DNA from: QZLE01 sp033852135 | GTDB taxonomy: Bacteria > Pseudomonadota > Gammaproteobacteria > QZLD01 | NCBI GenBank assembly: GCA_033852135.1 | Contig: JAWSVB010000004.1 | Location: forward strand, 62,001-126,000 | Length of the DNA: 64,000 nt | Direction of reading: 5' to 3' | Shown: piece after piece, positions 34,472 to 43,816 of the stretch | How the letters are laid out: each line of letters opens with the position of its first letter | How positions within the stretch are numbered: the first letter of the stretch is position 1 | Made by a program: the position numbers and the translations under genes | The notes under the pieces: generated by a model | Database searches by the model: none | The model's input: the letters and a program-made list of their open reading frames with translations, nothing else | Told to the model about the DNA's origin: nothing

Positions 34472-36195
34472 GCCGCAGCTCCTTTGACCATTGTCCCGTC
34501 CTTTCTTTTCGCCAACTTATCCGGCGCAACATTCATTAGTCTCAACACATCTGCCATAACTTCTGAAAAAACTGGAGCAGCAACCTTGCCACTGTAGTAG
34601 TCACCATTACTAGGTTCATCAATCATCACCACCATCACAAACCTTGGATTTGATACTGGAACCACTCCGGCAAATACCGCTATATATTTGTCATCTGAGT
34701 ACCCACCAGCAATACTCTTTTTAACTGTTCCTGTCTTTCCAGCAACTCGATAATTTGCTACTTGAGCTAATGGAGCTGTACCTTCATCACCTGCGGCCAT
34801 CTCCATCATTTTTAAAACTTGACCCGCTGTTTTTTGACTAAAAACCTGTTCATCTTGAATGCGCTGCTGTTCATCATCTACTATTCTTACGCGTTTTAGC
34901 TTTCCCTGATTAGCAAATACAGTATAAGCCTGAGCCAATTGCAATGCCGTAGTAGAAACCCCATAACCATATGAGAGGGTAGCCCTCTCAATATCATGCC
35001 AACGCTCTTTTGCAACAAGTTGCCCGGATGCTTCACCCGGAAATCCACTGCCGGTATCAACTCCAAAACCAACACTATATAAAGTGTTTACCAATTTATC
35101 TGGTGACATGCTCAAAGCAATCTTTGAAACACCAACATTGCTGGATTTAGCTAATATGGTTTTGACATTTATTTCACCATAATTACGCGTATCCTTTATG
35201 GTGTTTTTACCAATTCGCATCGTACCTGGAGCGGTATGAAATTTTGTATTTGGATTTATAATTCCTAGGTCTAATGCCGTTGCAATTGCAAGTGGCTTTA
35301 TAGTTGATCCTGGTTCAAATTGATCGGTTACGGCACGGTTTCTATACTTGTTCCCTTTAAACTCACTGCGATTATTTGGGTTATAAGATGGTTGATTAAC
35401 CATCGCCAAGATATCTCCACTCTGAGCATCAATAACAACCGCCGAACCTGAACGTGCTTTGTGTTTGGTTACTGCTTTTTTCAATTCACGATAAGCAATA
35501 AACTGCACCCTTTTATCTAAACTAAGTTTTAACTCACGCCCTTCACTTGGACTTTTAATATTTTCAACATTCTCTACGCTTCTACCGTAACGGTCTTTAA
35601 TAACCTTTTTCGCACCAGCACTTCCTTGCAGCCAGTTATCATAAGCAAGCTCTAAACCCTCTTGCCCATTATCATCAATATCTGTAAACCCAGTAACATG
35701 CCCTGCAATTTCTCCTGATGGATAGTATCTTCTATACTCTCGTTGCAGCCCTACGCCAGGAGCATCTATTTTTTTAACTCTCTCTGCAATCTGTGGATCA
35801 ACCCTTCTGCGCAGATAGATAAACTCCTTCTGCTTTTTTTGCTCTAACTTGATTTTCAAATCTTTAACATTTATATCGACAGCTTTAGCTAGCGCTGGAA
35901 TAAATTCTGGCTGTGCTAACAGCTCTTTTGGATTTAACCAAATTGAATCAACTGGAGTACTGATGGCCAATGGCTCACCAGATTTATCTATAATTGCCCC
36001 TCTATAAGCTGGAACTTCAACAGTGCGCATATGGCGCACATCACCTTGGTTCTGTAGAAAATCTTTATTGCGTATTTGAAGATCTGCTGCTCTAACTGTG
36101 AGGCCAATAATTACCGATAACATAACGAGAAGCACCAGCCTTCTGCGCCAAGCAAAGCTGGTTACTTTTACCTCTGTATCGGTTCTTTTATTCAC
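34468..36195 (-). CDS. ftsI: Septal transpeptidase FtsI (PBP3)
   Basis: 575 residues. One N-terminal membrane helix (about 20-38), a pedestal domain (RGAIIDKSGEPLA), then the transpeptidase domain with SxxK in FEPGSTIKPLAI, SxN in AKSSNVGVSK and KTG in VAGKTGTVKK. A class B PBP, partner of FtsW. 53 bases follow ftsL. All three catalytic motifs are intact. Confidence 0.97.
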   Translation of the reverse strand: MNKRTDTEVKVTSFAWRRRLVLLVMLSVIIGLTVRAADLQIRNKDFLQNQGDVRHMRTVEVPAYRGAIIDKSGEPLAISTPVDSIWLNPKELLAQPEFIPALAKAVDINVKDLKIKLEQKKQKEFIYLRRRVDPQIAERVKKIDAPGVGLQREYRRYYPSGEIAGHVTGFTDIDDNGQEGLELAYDNWLQGSAGAKKVIKDRYGRSVENVENIKSPSEGRELKLSLDKRVQFIAYRELKKAVTKHKARSGSAVVIDAQSGDILAMVNQPSYNPNNRSEFKGNKYRNRAVTDQFEPGSTIKPLAIATALDLGIINPNTKFHTAPGTMRIGKNTIKDTRNYGEINVKTILAKSSNVGVSKIALSMSPDKLVNTLYSVGFGVDTGSGFPGEASGQLVAKERWHDIERATLSYGYGVSTTALQLAQAYTVFANQGKLKRVRIVDDEQQRIQDEQVFSQKTAGQVLKMMEMAAGDEGTAPLAQVANYRVAGKTGTVKKSIAGGYSDDKYIAVFAGVVPVSNPRFVMVVMIDEPSNGDYYSGKVAAPVFSEVMADVLRLMNVAPDKLAKRKDGTMVKGAAA

Positions 36196-36248
36196 TTTTT
36201 CACATTCCCACTTACCATATAATCTATGGCATCTCTTACTTCCTATCT

Positions 36249-36512
36249 TTAATTAAGCATCTCTACCTGCTCAATCTCTGGCAATGACATGCTTAATCTG
36301 TCCCTGGCAATGCTATCAATACGACCATGCATCGCCCATGTACTTTGCTCTAACTGCAGCCTTCCCCAATCAAAATCCAGCTTCTCTTTCTCACTAATTA
36401 AGGCCTGCTGTTTATAAAAAAGCGCTCTGCTTTGATGCTTAACATAAACAACCCCAATGGAGGAGGCTAAAACGCATAAAAAGAGAACTGCTAACACCAG
36501 TTCTCTTTTCAC
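36249..36512 (-). CDS. ftsL: Cell division protein FtsL
   Basis: 87 residues: a short cytoplasmic start, one transmembrane helix (about 4-24), then a heptad-type coiled coil (ALFYKQQALISEKEKLDFDWGRLQLEQSTWA) ending MSLPEIEQVEML. Bitopic partner of FtsB and FtsQ. The start overlaps rsmH by four bases. Assigned by location, size and topology, since FtsL sequences diverge. Confidence 0.92.
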   Translation of the reverse strand: MKRELVLAVLFLCVLASSIGVVYVKHQSRALFYKQQALISEKEKLDFDWGRLQLEQSTWAMHGRIDSIARDRLSMSLPEIEQVEMLN

Positions 36513-37444
36513 TTTATTCTCTCCGCAACCCGCATAACCGCACTCCTTGCTCTGGGGTTTTGTTTAATTTCAACTTCGCTTGCTTTGTTCGCTTTACCAA
36601 TCAACCTCATTCTTGGTTTTAACTCTTCAGGTACGATAGGTATTTCTGGAGGAAGCTTCATTACCGTTGAGTTTTTGCGCATAAAGCGCTTTACCATTCT
36701 ATCTTCAAGCGAATGAAAGCTGATTATCACCAACCTCCCTTCAATATCCAAAATATCAAATGTCTTTCCTAAACACTCTTCCAAGTCATCAAGTTCACGG
36801 TTTATGAAAATTCGAATAGCCTGAAACGATCTTGTAGCTGGATGTTTATGCTTTTCCTTTTTAGGAACTGCATCTGAGATTATTGATACCAGCTGTCCAG
36901 TTGTCGTTATAGGTTCTTCTTCTCTTCTCTCAACAATAAACTTTGCAACTCTCTTAGCGAAGCGCTCTTCACCATACTCTTTCAAAACTATTGCAATATC
37001 TCTTTCATCTGCTGTTGCAATCCATTCTGCAGCAGTTTCCCCTTTTGATGAGTCCATCCGCATATCAAGCGGACCATCATTTGAAAAACTAAAGCCTCGT
37101 TCTGCGTCGTCTAGCTGCGGAGAGGAAACCCCAAGATCCAATAAAACCCCATCAATTTTCCCAGCTAAACCAATCGATTCAATATACTGATCGACTTCAG
37201 CAAATGAACCATGAAATATTAAACAACGATCATCAGTAGCAAACATCTCCTCAGCACGCTCTATCGCCTGAGGGTCTTTATCAACCACTATTAACTTACC
37301 ATTTGGACCTAACTCTTCGATGATCTTTTGACTATGACCACCCCTGCCAAATGTTCCATCAATATACACCCCTGATTCATTGATATTCAGGGATTCTACC
37401 GCCTCTTTCAGCAGCACTGTTTCGTGCAAAAAATTATTGCTCAT
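36509..37444 (-). CDS. rsmH: 16S rRNA (cytosine-1402-N4)-methyltransferase
   Basis: 311 residues (MraW). HETVLLKEAVESL, GTFGRGGHSQKIIEEL (S-adenosylmethionine loop), DKDPQAIE, VLLDLGVSSPQLDDAERGFSF, HPATRSFQAIRIFINREL and VIISFHSLEDRMVK. Modifies C1402 of 16S rRNA. Follows mraZ after 24 bases. Confidence 0.97.
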   Translation of the reverse strand: MSNNFLHETVLLKEAVESLNINESGVYIDGTFGRGGHSQKIIEELGPNGKLIVVDKDPQAIERAEEMFATDDRCLIFHGSFAEVDQYIESIGLAGKIDGVLLDLGVSSPQLDDAERGFSFSNDGPLDMRMDSSKGETAAEWIATADERDIAIVLKEYGEERFAKRVAKFIVERREEEPITTTGQLVSIISDAVPKKEKHKHPATRSFQAIRIFINRELDDLEECLGKTFDILDIEGRLVIISFHSLEDRMVKRFMRKNSTVMKLPPEIPIVPEELKPRMRLIGKANKASEVEIKQNPRARSAVMRVAERIK

Positions 37445-37468
37445 GCTATAGATTAATTCTTGTCACTG

Positions 37469-37936
37469 TTACAAAAACGGCAGCGATTCAAGCTCCGCAG
37501 GCATTTCAAAGTCGTCATCTTCATCCTCCAACATAAACTCTTTCTGTTGCTCCATCCATGCATCTTCATTCCAAAGCTCAAATCGATTTCCTTGACCGAC
37601 AAGAATCATCTTTTTCTCTAGCTTTGCATAATCTCTTAATGAAGGTGGAACCAAAATACGACCATTACCATCAATCTCACACTCAGTAGCTTGCCCAACG
37701 AAAAACCTTTGCACATTACGTACTGACTTATTTGCACTTGAGACAGACATCAACTTTTTCTCTATCTCTTGCCAATCTGGCAGAGGGTAGATACGCAAGC
37801 ATGGGTCTCTATTGATATCAACTGTAATTACAAGGTGGCCTTCACAAATTTCAGCCAGACGCTCACGATAGCGGGCTGGAAAACTCAACCTGCCTTTGGC
37901 ATCAAGACTTAAATTTGTAGATCCTCTAAAAAACAC
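37469..37936 (-). CDS. mraZ: Transcriptional regulator MraZ
   Basis: 155 residues, GTG start with AGGG 6 bases upstream. Two SpoVT/AbrB-like repeats: MFFRGSTNLSLDAKGRLSFPARYRE and CEIDGNGRILVPPSLRDYAKL. MraZ is known to bind TGG-type direct repeats and repress its own dcw promoter in E. coli. Those boxes are present immediately upstream. The C-terminal tail is acidic (DEDDDFEMPAELESLPFL). Confidence 0.96.
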   Translation of the reverse strand: MFFRGSTNLSLDAKGRLSFPARYRERLAEICEGHLVITVDINRDPCLRIYPLPDWQEIEKKLMSVSSANKSVRNVQRFFVGQATECEIDGNGRILVPPSLRDYAKLEKKMILVGQGNRFELWNEDAWMEQQKEFMLEDEDDDFEMPAELESLPFL

Positions 37937-37950
37937 TTTGCACCCTGTTT

Positions 37951-37995
37951 TTCCAATTTATCCCAGATAGAACCATTTTGCACCACTCTATCCCA
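37951..37995 (-). promoter_or_regulatory. MraZ operator: five TGGNN boxes at 10-bp spacing
   Basis: On the minus strand, TGGGA (37995), TGGTG (37985), TGGTT (37975), TGGGA (37965) and TGGAA (37955) each start exactly 10 bases apart. Known MraZ sites are TGGG-type repeats with 5-base gaps, so this array fits, with two more units than usually described. The array lies between the promoter -10 and the GTG start of mraZ. Confidence 0.85.
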
Positions 37996-38004
37996 CTTTG
38001 TAAC

Positions 38005-38034
38005 ACTATAGGTTTGAGAACGCTTATATGTCAA
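38005..38034 (-). promoter_or_regulatory. Strong sigma-70 promoter of the dcw cluster
   Basis: TTGACA (38034-38029) matches the -35 consensus perfectly. An 18-base spacer leads to TATAGT (38010-38005), a 5/6 match. The start site should fall within or just before the MraZ boxes. Confidence 0.8.
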
Positions 38035-38456
38035 GGAGATTCAAGGCAAATCTTCTTTTTCATACAGTAACTTACGTGTTTTTTCTCTTTTAAAAAATCA
38101 TATTAGCTTTTTATTATTAGCGTGTTTTTTAACTAAATCATAAGGTTGGGAAACATTGCTGTGAAATCACTTAAATTTGAAAAATAAAAACAATTTCTTT
38201 AGCTCAACACGCAGTTTTTCAGCTGTTTTGAGAACACCGTCACGAACCAAAAAAACAGGATATATTTGATTTTTATTTTGAGACTCGGTTGACTGTTTTT
38301 ATTTATACACCAAACCAAATAACACATCACTACAACACAATGAAAACATTAGAATTATCTATTACACCAGCAGCCAACTTGACTTTTAGCGACTCAAAAA
38401 GAAATTTTAAGTTCATATACTATAATTAAAGGGTAAGTTTTAAGAGGGCAGATTTA
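38035..38456. other. AT-rich divergent spacer between mraZ promoter and the hydrolase gene
   Basis: About 420 bases with no open frame of note. I see A/T tracts but no clear hairpin, repeat or RNA. A TATAAT at 38421-38426 may belong to the hydrolase promoter; no well-spaced -35 was found. Confidence 0.5.
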
Positions 38457-39305
38457 ATGGAGCAACAATTTACTCTAAGGTGTATAAATCCTGACGGATA
38501 TCACAATATTAACTGTCGTCAGTACGGAGACAAAAACAATAATAACATCCTAATTTGCGTTCACGGCCTAACCAGAAATGGGCATGACTTTGATACAATT
38601 GCAGAATCACTTTCTGACATTTACCGTGTTGTCATACCTGACTTACCTGGCAGAGGTGAAAGCGATTGGTTTACCAACAAGTCGCTCTACCGTTACTACC
38701 AATATCAATCAGACATTCATAATCTAATTACTCATTCAGGTGTTGAGAAAATTGATTATCTTGGCACATCTCTTGGTGGAACCATTGCCATCATGATGGC
38801 AGGAAAAGAGAACCACCCTTTTCGCAAGATCATCTTTAATGACATATCACCTTATCTTGACCCCAAATTACTTGATGCGATCACCCAATACTCCGGATCT
38901 ACCCCCTTATTCAATAGCAAAGAAGAGATCAAAGATTACCTAAAAACAATATACAAAGCTTTTGGAAATTTATCCGAAGAGAACTGGGACCATATCGCCA
39001 AATATACTATAGGAAGGCAAATTAACGGCAAATACCGCTTAGCGTTTGACCCTGCAATTTCATATTCTGTATTAGATGAACTTGGAAACGATGGGCTAGA
39101 TATTTGGGAGTACTGGGAAAAGATAAATTCGCCATCATTAGTTATACATGGAGTTAACTCAGTAGTTCTATCCAAAGAAGATGCACAAAGGATGCATGAA
39201 ACTGGACCTCAAGCCGACATTTTATCTATTCATGATGCAGGACATGCTCCCCCGCTCATGTGCAAAGAGCACATACAAGAGGTAAGAGAGTGGTTACTTA
39301 AATAA
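38457..39305 (+). CDS. Alpha/beta-hydrolase
   Basis: 282 residues. Oxyanion region LICVHGLTRNGHDFD, nucleophile elbow YLGTSLGGTIAIMM (Ser in GTSLG), acid region INSPSLVIHGVNSVVL, and final His in DAGHAPPL. PDLPGRGESDW is a common block in esterases and C-C hydrolases. Substrate not predictable. It faces away from mraZ and converges on the DUF445 gene. Confidence 0.88.
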   Translation: MEQQFTLRCINPDGYHNINCRQYGDKNNNNILICVHGLTRNGHDFDTIAESLSDIYRVVIPDLPGRGESDWFTNKSLYRYYQYQSDIHNLITHSGVEKIDYLGTSLGGTIAIMMAGKENHPFRKIIFNDISPYLDPKLLDAITQYSGSTPLFNSKEEIKDYLKTIYKAFGNLSEENWDHIAKYTIGRQINGKYRLAFDPAISYSVLDELGNDGLDIWEYWEKINSPSLVIHGVNSVVLSKEDAQRMHETGPQADILSIHDAGHAPPLMCKEHIQEVREWLLK

Positions 39306-39321
39306 TTAATGAATAAACCCT

Positions 39322-39380
39322 TTCCCGCTAGGTTCGATTGCTGATTTACAAGCTTAATCCTAGAACCCAATCAGCGGGAA
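39322..39380. terminator. Imperfect long hairpin between convergent genes
   Basis: TTCCCGCT (39322-39329) pairs with AGCGGGAA (39373-39380), with GGTTC/GAACC nearer the loop. It lies between the ends of the hydrolase gene and the DUF445 gene and could end both transcripts. No long T run. Confidence 0.4.
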
Positions 39381-39403
39381 TGAACTAATTAAAAGAACAA
39401 ATG

Positions 39404-40135
39404 TTAAATATATATCTCTATGATATTTACCGCTAACCCAATCAAACCACCAAAAACTCCACCCCACACAACAAGCCACCCGAGATGCTCTCTAATCATT
39501 TTCTGCACTATATCTTTTACATGCTGCGGAGTTAATTCATTCAAGCGCTTATCTACAATATTTTCAATCTGCTCAACAACATCACCAGATGCTATTCCTT
39601 GTGAAAATTTCTTCTTTAGCGCTGCAACAACAGCCTCACTCTTTGATATATCATGAAATGCAGACTTTAGCTTTTCTGTTACTGGTTCTTTAAGAGGATC
39701 AAGGGCATCTCTTCCACCAAACACCCCCAACATATTCCCAAATGAAGACTCCATAATAGCGTCCACCATTTTATTAAATAGCTGGTGAAAATCTATTGCC
39801 TCAATTACCGAGTCAAAATTTATCTCGCCACTTTTTTCCGCATTAAAAAACTGCTCAACATTTTCTTTACTAAAAAACTGCTCCATAACCAGGTTTTTAA
39901 TTGCTGCTTTAAACTCTTCAAATCGGCTTGGAATAACACCCGAACCATATAACAGAGGTACTTTCTCAAATAGCATATAAACCGCAAGCCAATTGGTTAC
40001 TGCGCCAGCCAGTGCAAATAAACCTATCGAAAATAGCTGTTCTGGGTAATATGGGCAATAATATGAAGCAGCTAGAATCAATACCGCCACGACGTTGGTG
40101 ATGCTACTTTTATTAATGATAGATGTTTGCGACAT
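39404..40135 (-). CDS. DUF445-family inner-membrane protein
   Basis: 243 residues. Two N-terminal transmembrane helices (SSITNVVAVLILAASYY and the following LFALAGAVTNWLAVYMLF, containing the AxTNWLAVxMLF signature), a soluble helical middle with PSRFEEFKAAIKNLV, and one C-terminal helix (WLVVWGGVFGGLIGLAVNII). The family is uncharacterised. It seems to be a single-gene unit. Confidence 0.85.
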   Translation of the reverse strand: MSQTSIINKSSITNVVAVLILAASYYCPYYPEQLFSIGLFALAGAVTNWLAVYMLFEKVPLLYGSGVIPSRFEEFKAAIKNLVMEQFFSKENVEQFFNAEKSGEINFDSVIEAIDFHQLFNKMVDAIMESSFGNMLGVFGGRDALDPLKEPVTEKLKSAFHDISKSEAVVAALKKKFSQGIASGDVVEQIENIVDKRLNELTPQHVKDIVQKMIREHLGWLVVWGGVFGGLIGLAVNIIEIYI

Positions 40136-40290
40136 GCTGACTCCGCATCGTTAACCGATTATTTTGCCAACGATTATATAATTTGAGGTAGTAGGGGGCA
40201 ATGGAGTTGGTTTTTTTGTTCTAAAAACCCTTATGGTTGGGCTTCACTACGCTTGCACAAACCTACAGCTAATAAAAGATAATTTGCTGA

Positions 40291-40397
40291 GTTTTTTTTT
40301 CAAGATCAAGGCGCGACTTGTTAAAAAGATGTTGAGCTTACGCTTTTGTAAGCGACTCATTTTTTTAGCAAATCGCAACAAAGATATTAGAAAAATG
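40291..40397. repeat. Structured repeat, copy D (behind galE)
   Basis: Inner stem GCTTAC-GCTTTT-GTAAGC (40337-40354), arms GCGACTTG (40314-40321) and CAAATCGC (40370-40377), and the conserved tags AAGGCGCGA, GTTAAAAAGATGTTGA, CGACTCATTTTTTTA and CGCAACAAAGATATT shared with copy B. It ends 8 bases from the galE stop codon. Confidence 0.75.
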
Positions 40398-40405
40398 GAC
40401 GTAAA

Positions 40406-41413
40406 TTAATAGCCGTTAGGATTATTTGACTGCCAACGCCAAGCATCCTCCACCATCTCATCAATACCTTTTTGTGCTTTCCAACCGATCTCTTTTTCTG
40501 CATAGGCTGGATCAGCAAAGCACTCGGCAATATCACCTGGGCGGCGATCAGTTATCTCATATGGTATCTCTGCATTACACTTACGCTTAAATGCATCAAC
40601 CATTTGCAAAACGCTATAACCATTACCGGTACCAAGATTACAAGTTATAACCCCTGGGTTAGCCATTAATCTTTCAACAGCTTTTAAATGCCCTTTAGAT
40701 AGATCAACTACATGGATATAATCCCTGACCCCAGTGCCATCAGGGGTATCATAATCTCCACCAAAGACATTTAGCTTTGATAGTTTTCCCACTGCGACCT
40801 GAGAGATAAATGGCATCAGGTTATTTGGTATCCCATTTGGATCCTCTCCAATCAAACCAGATTTATGCGCTCCAACTGGATTAAAATAACGTAACAAAGC
40901 TATATTCCACTCGTTATCTGACAGATATAAATCTCTTAAGATCTCTTCAATAAACAGTTTTGATCTTCCGTATGGGTTAGTTGCACCAGTCGGAAAATCT
41001 TCAGTTATTGGCACTGTATGTGGATCGCCATAAACGGTAGCTGATGAGCTGAATACCATATTCTTAACTCCGTTACGCGCCATTGCTGCACAAAGAACCA
41101 CAGTGCCTGAGATATTATTTTCATAATAGCGTAGCGGAACCTGCACCGACTCCCCTACCGCCTTAAGCCCGGCAAAATGGATCACGGCATCTATCGAATG
41201 CTGAGTAAATATCTGATCAAGGAGAGCTGCATCAAGGATATCCCCCTTCACAAACAGGGGGGCTTTTCCGGTAATTTGTTTTACTCTTTGCAGAGAAACT
41301 TCTGAGCTATTGGAAAGGTTATCGACAACAACAACCTCATATCCATTTTGCAGTAATTCAACAACTGTATGGCTACCAATATAACCCGCACCGCCAGTTA
41401 CCAAAATTTTCAT
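40406..41413 (-). CDS. galE: UDP-glucose 4-epimerase
   Basis: 335 residues. NAD motif VTGGAGYIGSHTVVEL, Ser in VFSSSATVYGD, catalytic YxxxK in NPYGRSKLFIEE, and RYFNPVGAH. It interconverts UDP-glucose and UDP-galactose for surface polysaccharides, fitting the exosortase-linked polymer locus at the left edge. Stands alone between a structured repeat and spoT. Confidence 0.96.
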   Translation of the reverse strand: MKILVTGGAGYIGSHTVVELLQNGYEVVVVDNLSNSSEVSLQRVKQITGKAPLFVKGDILDAALLDQIFTQHSIDAVIHFAGLKAVGESVQVPLRYYENNISGTVVLCAAMARNGVKNMVFSSSATVYGDPHTVPITEDFPTGATNPYGRSKLFIEEILRDLYLSDNEWNIALLRYFNPVGAHKSGLIGEDPNGIPNNLMPFISQVAVGKLSKLNVFGGDYDTPDGTGVRDYIHVVDLSKGHLKAVERLMANPGVITCNLGTGNGYSVLQMVDAFKRKCNAEIPYEITDRRPGDIAECFADPAYAEKEIGWKAQKGIDEMVEDAWRWQSNNPNGY

Positions 41414-41463
41414 GAATTTCCCTCAATTTTTAAACGCAATTAAGACTAAAGAATCAAATTATT

Positions 41464-43668
41464 TTAAGCCCCGGAGCGATGGATTCGCAACACAGTTGGC
41501 ACCGAATGTAGCCTGCGCATAACTCTAGCTAAATGAACACGATTTTTAACCGCAATAGTGAAATGAAGGGTTGCTATCATGCCATCACGCTCCTTTTCCT
41601 CTACGGTAACATTTTCAATATTAGCTCCAGTATCAGAGATATTAACAGCTAGACTACCCAAAACTCCACGTTGATTTGTCACATCAAGCCGCACATTTAC
41701 TGGAAACTCTTTACCAATCTCATCAGCCCACTGTACATCAACCCAGTTTTGCGGCTTTTTATTTATCTCTTTGAGGTTATTACAGCTGCGCCTATGTACA
41801 ACAACTCCTCGACCACTGCTTGCATAGCCAACAATATGGTCGCCAGGGATTGGATAGCAGCAGCGTCCAAATGTTACAACCATCCCCTCGGTACCTTTAA
41901 TCAACAATGGGCGACCGCGACTATGGGCACGGCGATCCTCATCTTTGAAATCAGTATCTATTTGGTCACCTGGATTGATTAACCTTTTGGCAACCAACAT
42001 TGGAATGCTCTTTCCAAGGCCTACACTTTCAAATAGTTCATCCAAATCACTGATCTCTGCTGAATCTAGGTATTCAACTATTTGCTCTTCTGACATCTCA
42101 TCTAAAGAGGTTTCATATGCTGCAAGAGCCTTATCGATCAAGCGTTTACCCAAAGTAACTGCATCCTCTTGCTTTAGCTTTTTCAGATAATGGCGGATAG
42201 CAGACCTAGCTTTAGCGGTTATAACAAAATCTAGCCATATCGCATTAGGCTTTGTCCCTGGAGCCGAGATTATCTCAACTGTCTGACCTGTTTGCAGAGT
42301 TGTTCTTAACGGAACTAAACGTTTATCCACCTTAGCTGCTAGACAGGTATCTCCAATATCGGAGTGAACTGCATAAGCAAAATCAACAGGGGTTGCCCCA
42401 CGCGGCAACTCAATGATATCCCCTTGCGGAGTAAATACATAAACCTCATCTGGGAATAGATCTACTTTAACGCTTTCAATAAACTCTAATGAATTTCCAG
42501 AGCTTTGCTGCATCTCCAACAGCCCGCGCACCCATTCCCGCGCTCTATCATGAGCATGACTTCCTGAGTACCTTCCACCTTTAGATTTATAAAGCCAGTG
42601 AGCCGCAATACCTGAATCTGCAACTTTTTGCATATCATCCGAACGGATCTGAATCTCTAAGGGAACACCACGAGGACCAAATAGAACCGTATGCAATGAT
42701 TGATACCCATTGGCTTTAGGGATGGCTATATAATCTTTAAATTTACCCGGTACTGGTTTATAAAGATTATGTACCGAACCAAGCGTCCGGTAACAAGTAT
42801 CAACGCTATCCACTACAACTCTAAATGCAAATACATCAAGTACGTCAGCAAATGATAGCGCCTTCCCCGACATCTTTTTATACAGGCTATATAGATGCTT
42901 CTCACGGCCGAAAACTTTACCGATAATCCCTTCTTGCTCTAATCTACCCTCAATCGACTCTTGGATCTTAGATATTATCTCTTTCCGATTCCCTCTAACT
43001 TTTCTGACGCGATCACGTAATACACGAGCTCGCATAGGGTAAATCGTCTCAAAACAAAGGTCTTCAAGCTCAATCTTGATGGTATTCATACCTAGCCTGC
43101 TAGCTACAGGAGCATAAATATCTAGAGTTTCTTTGGATATACGAATTTTCTTATCGCGCGGCATTGCCCCTAGAGTGCGCATATTATGCAGGCGATCAGC
43201 CAATTTTATCTGAATTACTCGAATATCATCAGCCATCGCCAAAACCATCTTACGAAAATTTTCCGCCTGGGCAATCGCCTTATCTTCAAAATGGATCTGC
43301 GTAAGTTTAGTTACACCATCAACTAGCTCTGCAATGCTTGCACCAAAGCGCTGCTCAATCTGCTGCTTAGAAATTTCAGTGTCTTCAATTACATCATGCA
43401 AAATTGAGGCGGCAATACTCTCTGGATCCATGTGCATTTCGGCCAGAATTATTGCAACTGCTAGAGGGTGGGTTATATATTCTTCACCAGATTTGCGATA
43501 CTGCCCAAAATGATTCTCACGCGCAAATTGAAAGGATTCCGCAATTAGGTCTTCTGTTTCAGCGGGAAGATATTCAGTAATTATACTTATTAATTTTTCA
43601 AACAAGGACTCTGGGGTATTCTCCAGTTCATCAATAATTTGAGGCTTTCCTTCGTTAAATTTACCCAT
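41464..43668 (-). CDS. spoT: Bifunctional (p)ppGpp synthetase/hydrolase
   Basis: Start at ATG 43668 (an in-frame TTG at 43683 lies too close to the AAGGA to be likely). About 734 residues. The HD hydrolase domain keeps HDVIEDT. The synthetase domain has PGKFKDYIAIPKANGYQSLHT, close to the RxKD type of bifunctional enzymes, with Lys replacing Arg. A TGS domain (VYVFTPQGDIIELPRGATPVDFAYAVHSDIGD) and a C-terminal ACT domain follow. It controls the alarmone ppGpp. In line with gmk-rpoZ-spoT, but a terminator separates it from rpoZ. Confidence 0.95.
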   Translation of the reverse strand: MGKFNEGKPQIIDELENTPESLFEKLISIITEYLPAETEDLIAESFQFARENHFGQYRKSGEEYITHPLAVAIILAEMHMDPESIAASILHDVIEDTEISKQQIEQRFGASIAELVDGVTKLTQIHFEDKAIAQAENFRKMVLAMADDIRVIQIKLADRLHNMRTLGAMPRDKKIRISKETLDIYAPVASRLGMNTIKIELEDLCFETIYPMRARVLRDRVRKVRGNRKEIISKIQESIEGRLEQEGIIGKVFGREKHLYSLYKKMSGKALSFADVLDVFAFRVVVDSVDTCYRTLGSVHNLYKPVPGKFKDYIAIPKANGYQSLHTVLFGPRGVPLEIQIRSDDMQKVADSGIAAHWLYKSKGGRYSGSHAHDRAREWVRGLLEMQQSSGNSLEFIESVKVDLFPDEVYVFTPQGDIIELPRGATPVDFAYAVHSDIGDTCLAAKVDKRLVPLRTTLQTGQTVEIISAPGTKPNAIWLDFVITAKARSAIRHYLKKLKQEDAVTLGKRLIDKALAAYETSLDEMSEEQIVEYLDSAEISDLDELFESVGLGKSIPMLVAKRLINPGDQIDTDFKDEDRRAHSRGRPLLIKGTEGMVVTFGRCCYPIPGDHIVGYASSGRGVVVHRRSCNNLKEINKKPQNWVDVQWADEIGKEFPVNVRLDVTNQRGVLGSLAVNISDTGANIENVTVEEKERDGMIATLHFTIAVKNRVHLARVMRRLHSVPTVLRIHRSGA

Positions 43669-43712
43669 GGGCTTATATGCCAAATCCTTGTTTTAAATAA
43701 TCGCAAAACAAC

Positions 43713-43747
43713 AAACGCCAGTGCTGATTACACCAGCACTGGCGTTT
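43713..43747. terminator. Bidirectional-looking terminator between rpoZ and spoT
   Basis: AAACGCCAGTGCTG and CAGCACTGGCGTTT form a long GC-rich stem with an 8-base loop, followed on the minus strand by a T/G-rich tail (TTTGTTGTTTT). It should end the gmk-rpoZ message before spoT. Confidence 0.75.
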
Positions 43748-43816
43748 TATTCTATATATCAAAGGATAGTGCATCAAAGATACAATTTCACCCTTAACTA
43801 ATAATTCAAACTATTT

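Noticed and set aside
38379..38426. TTGACT and TATAAT upstream of the alpha/beta-hydrolase as a promoter
   Set aside because: The two elements are 36 bases apart, too far for a sigma-70 pair; TATAAT alone may still be used.
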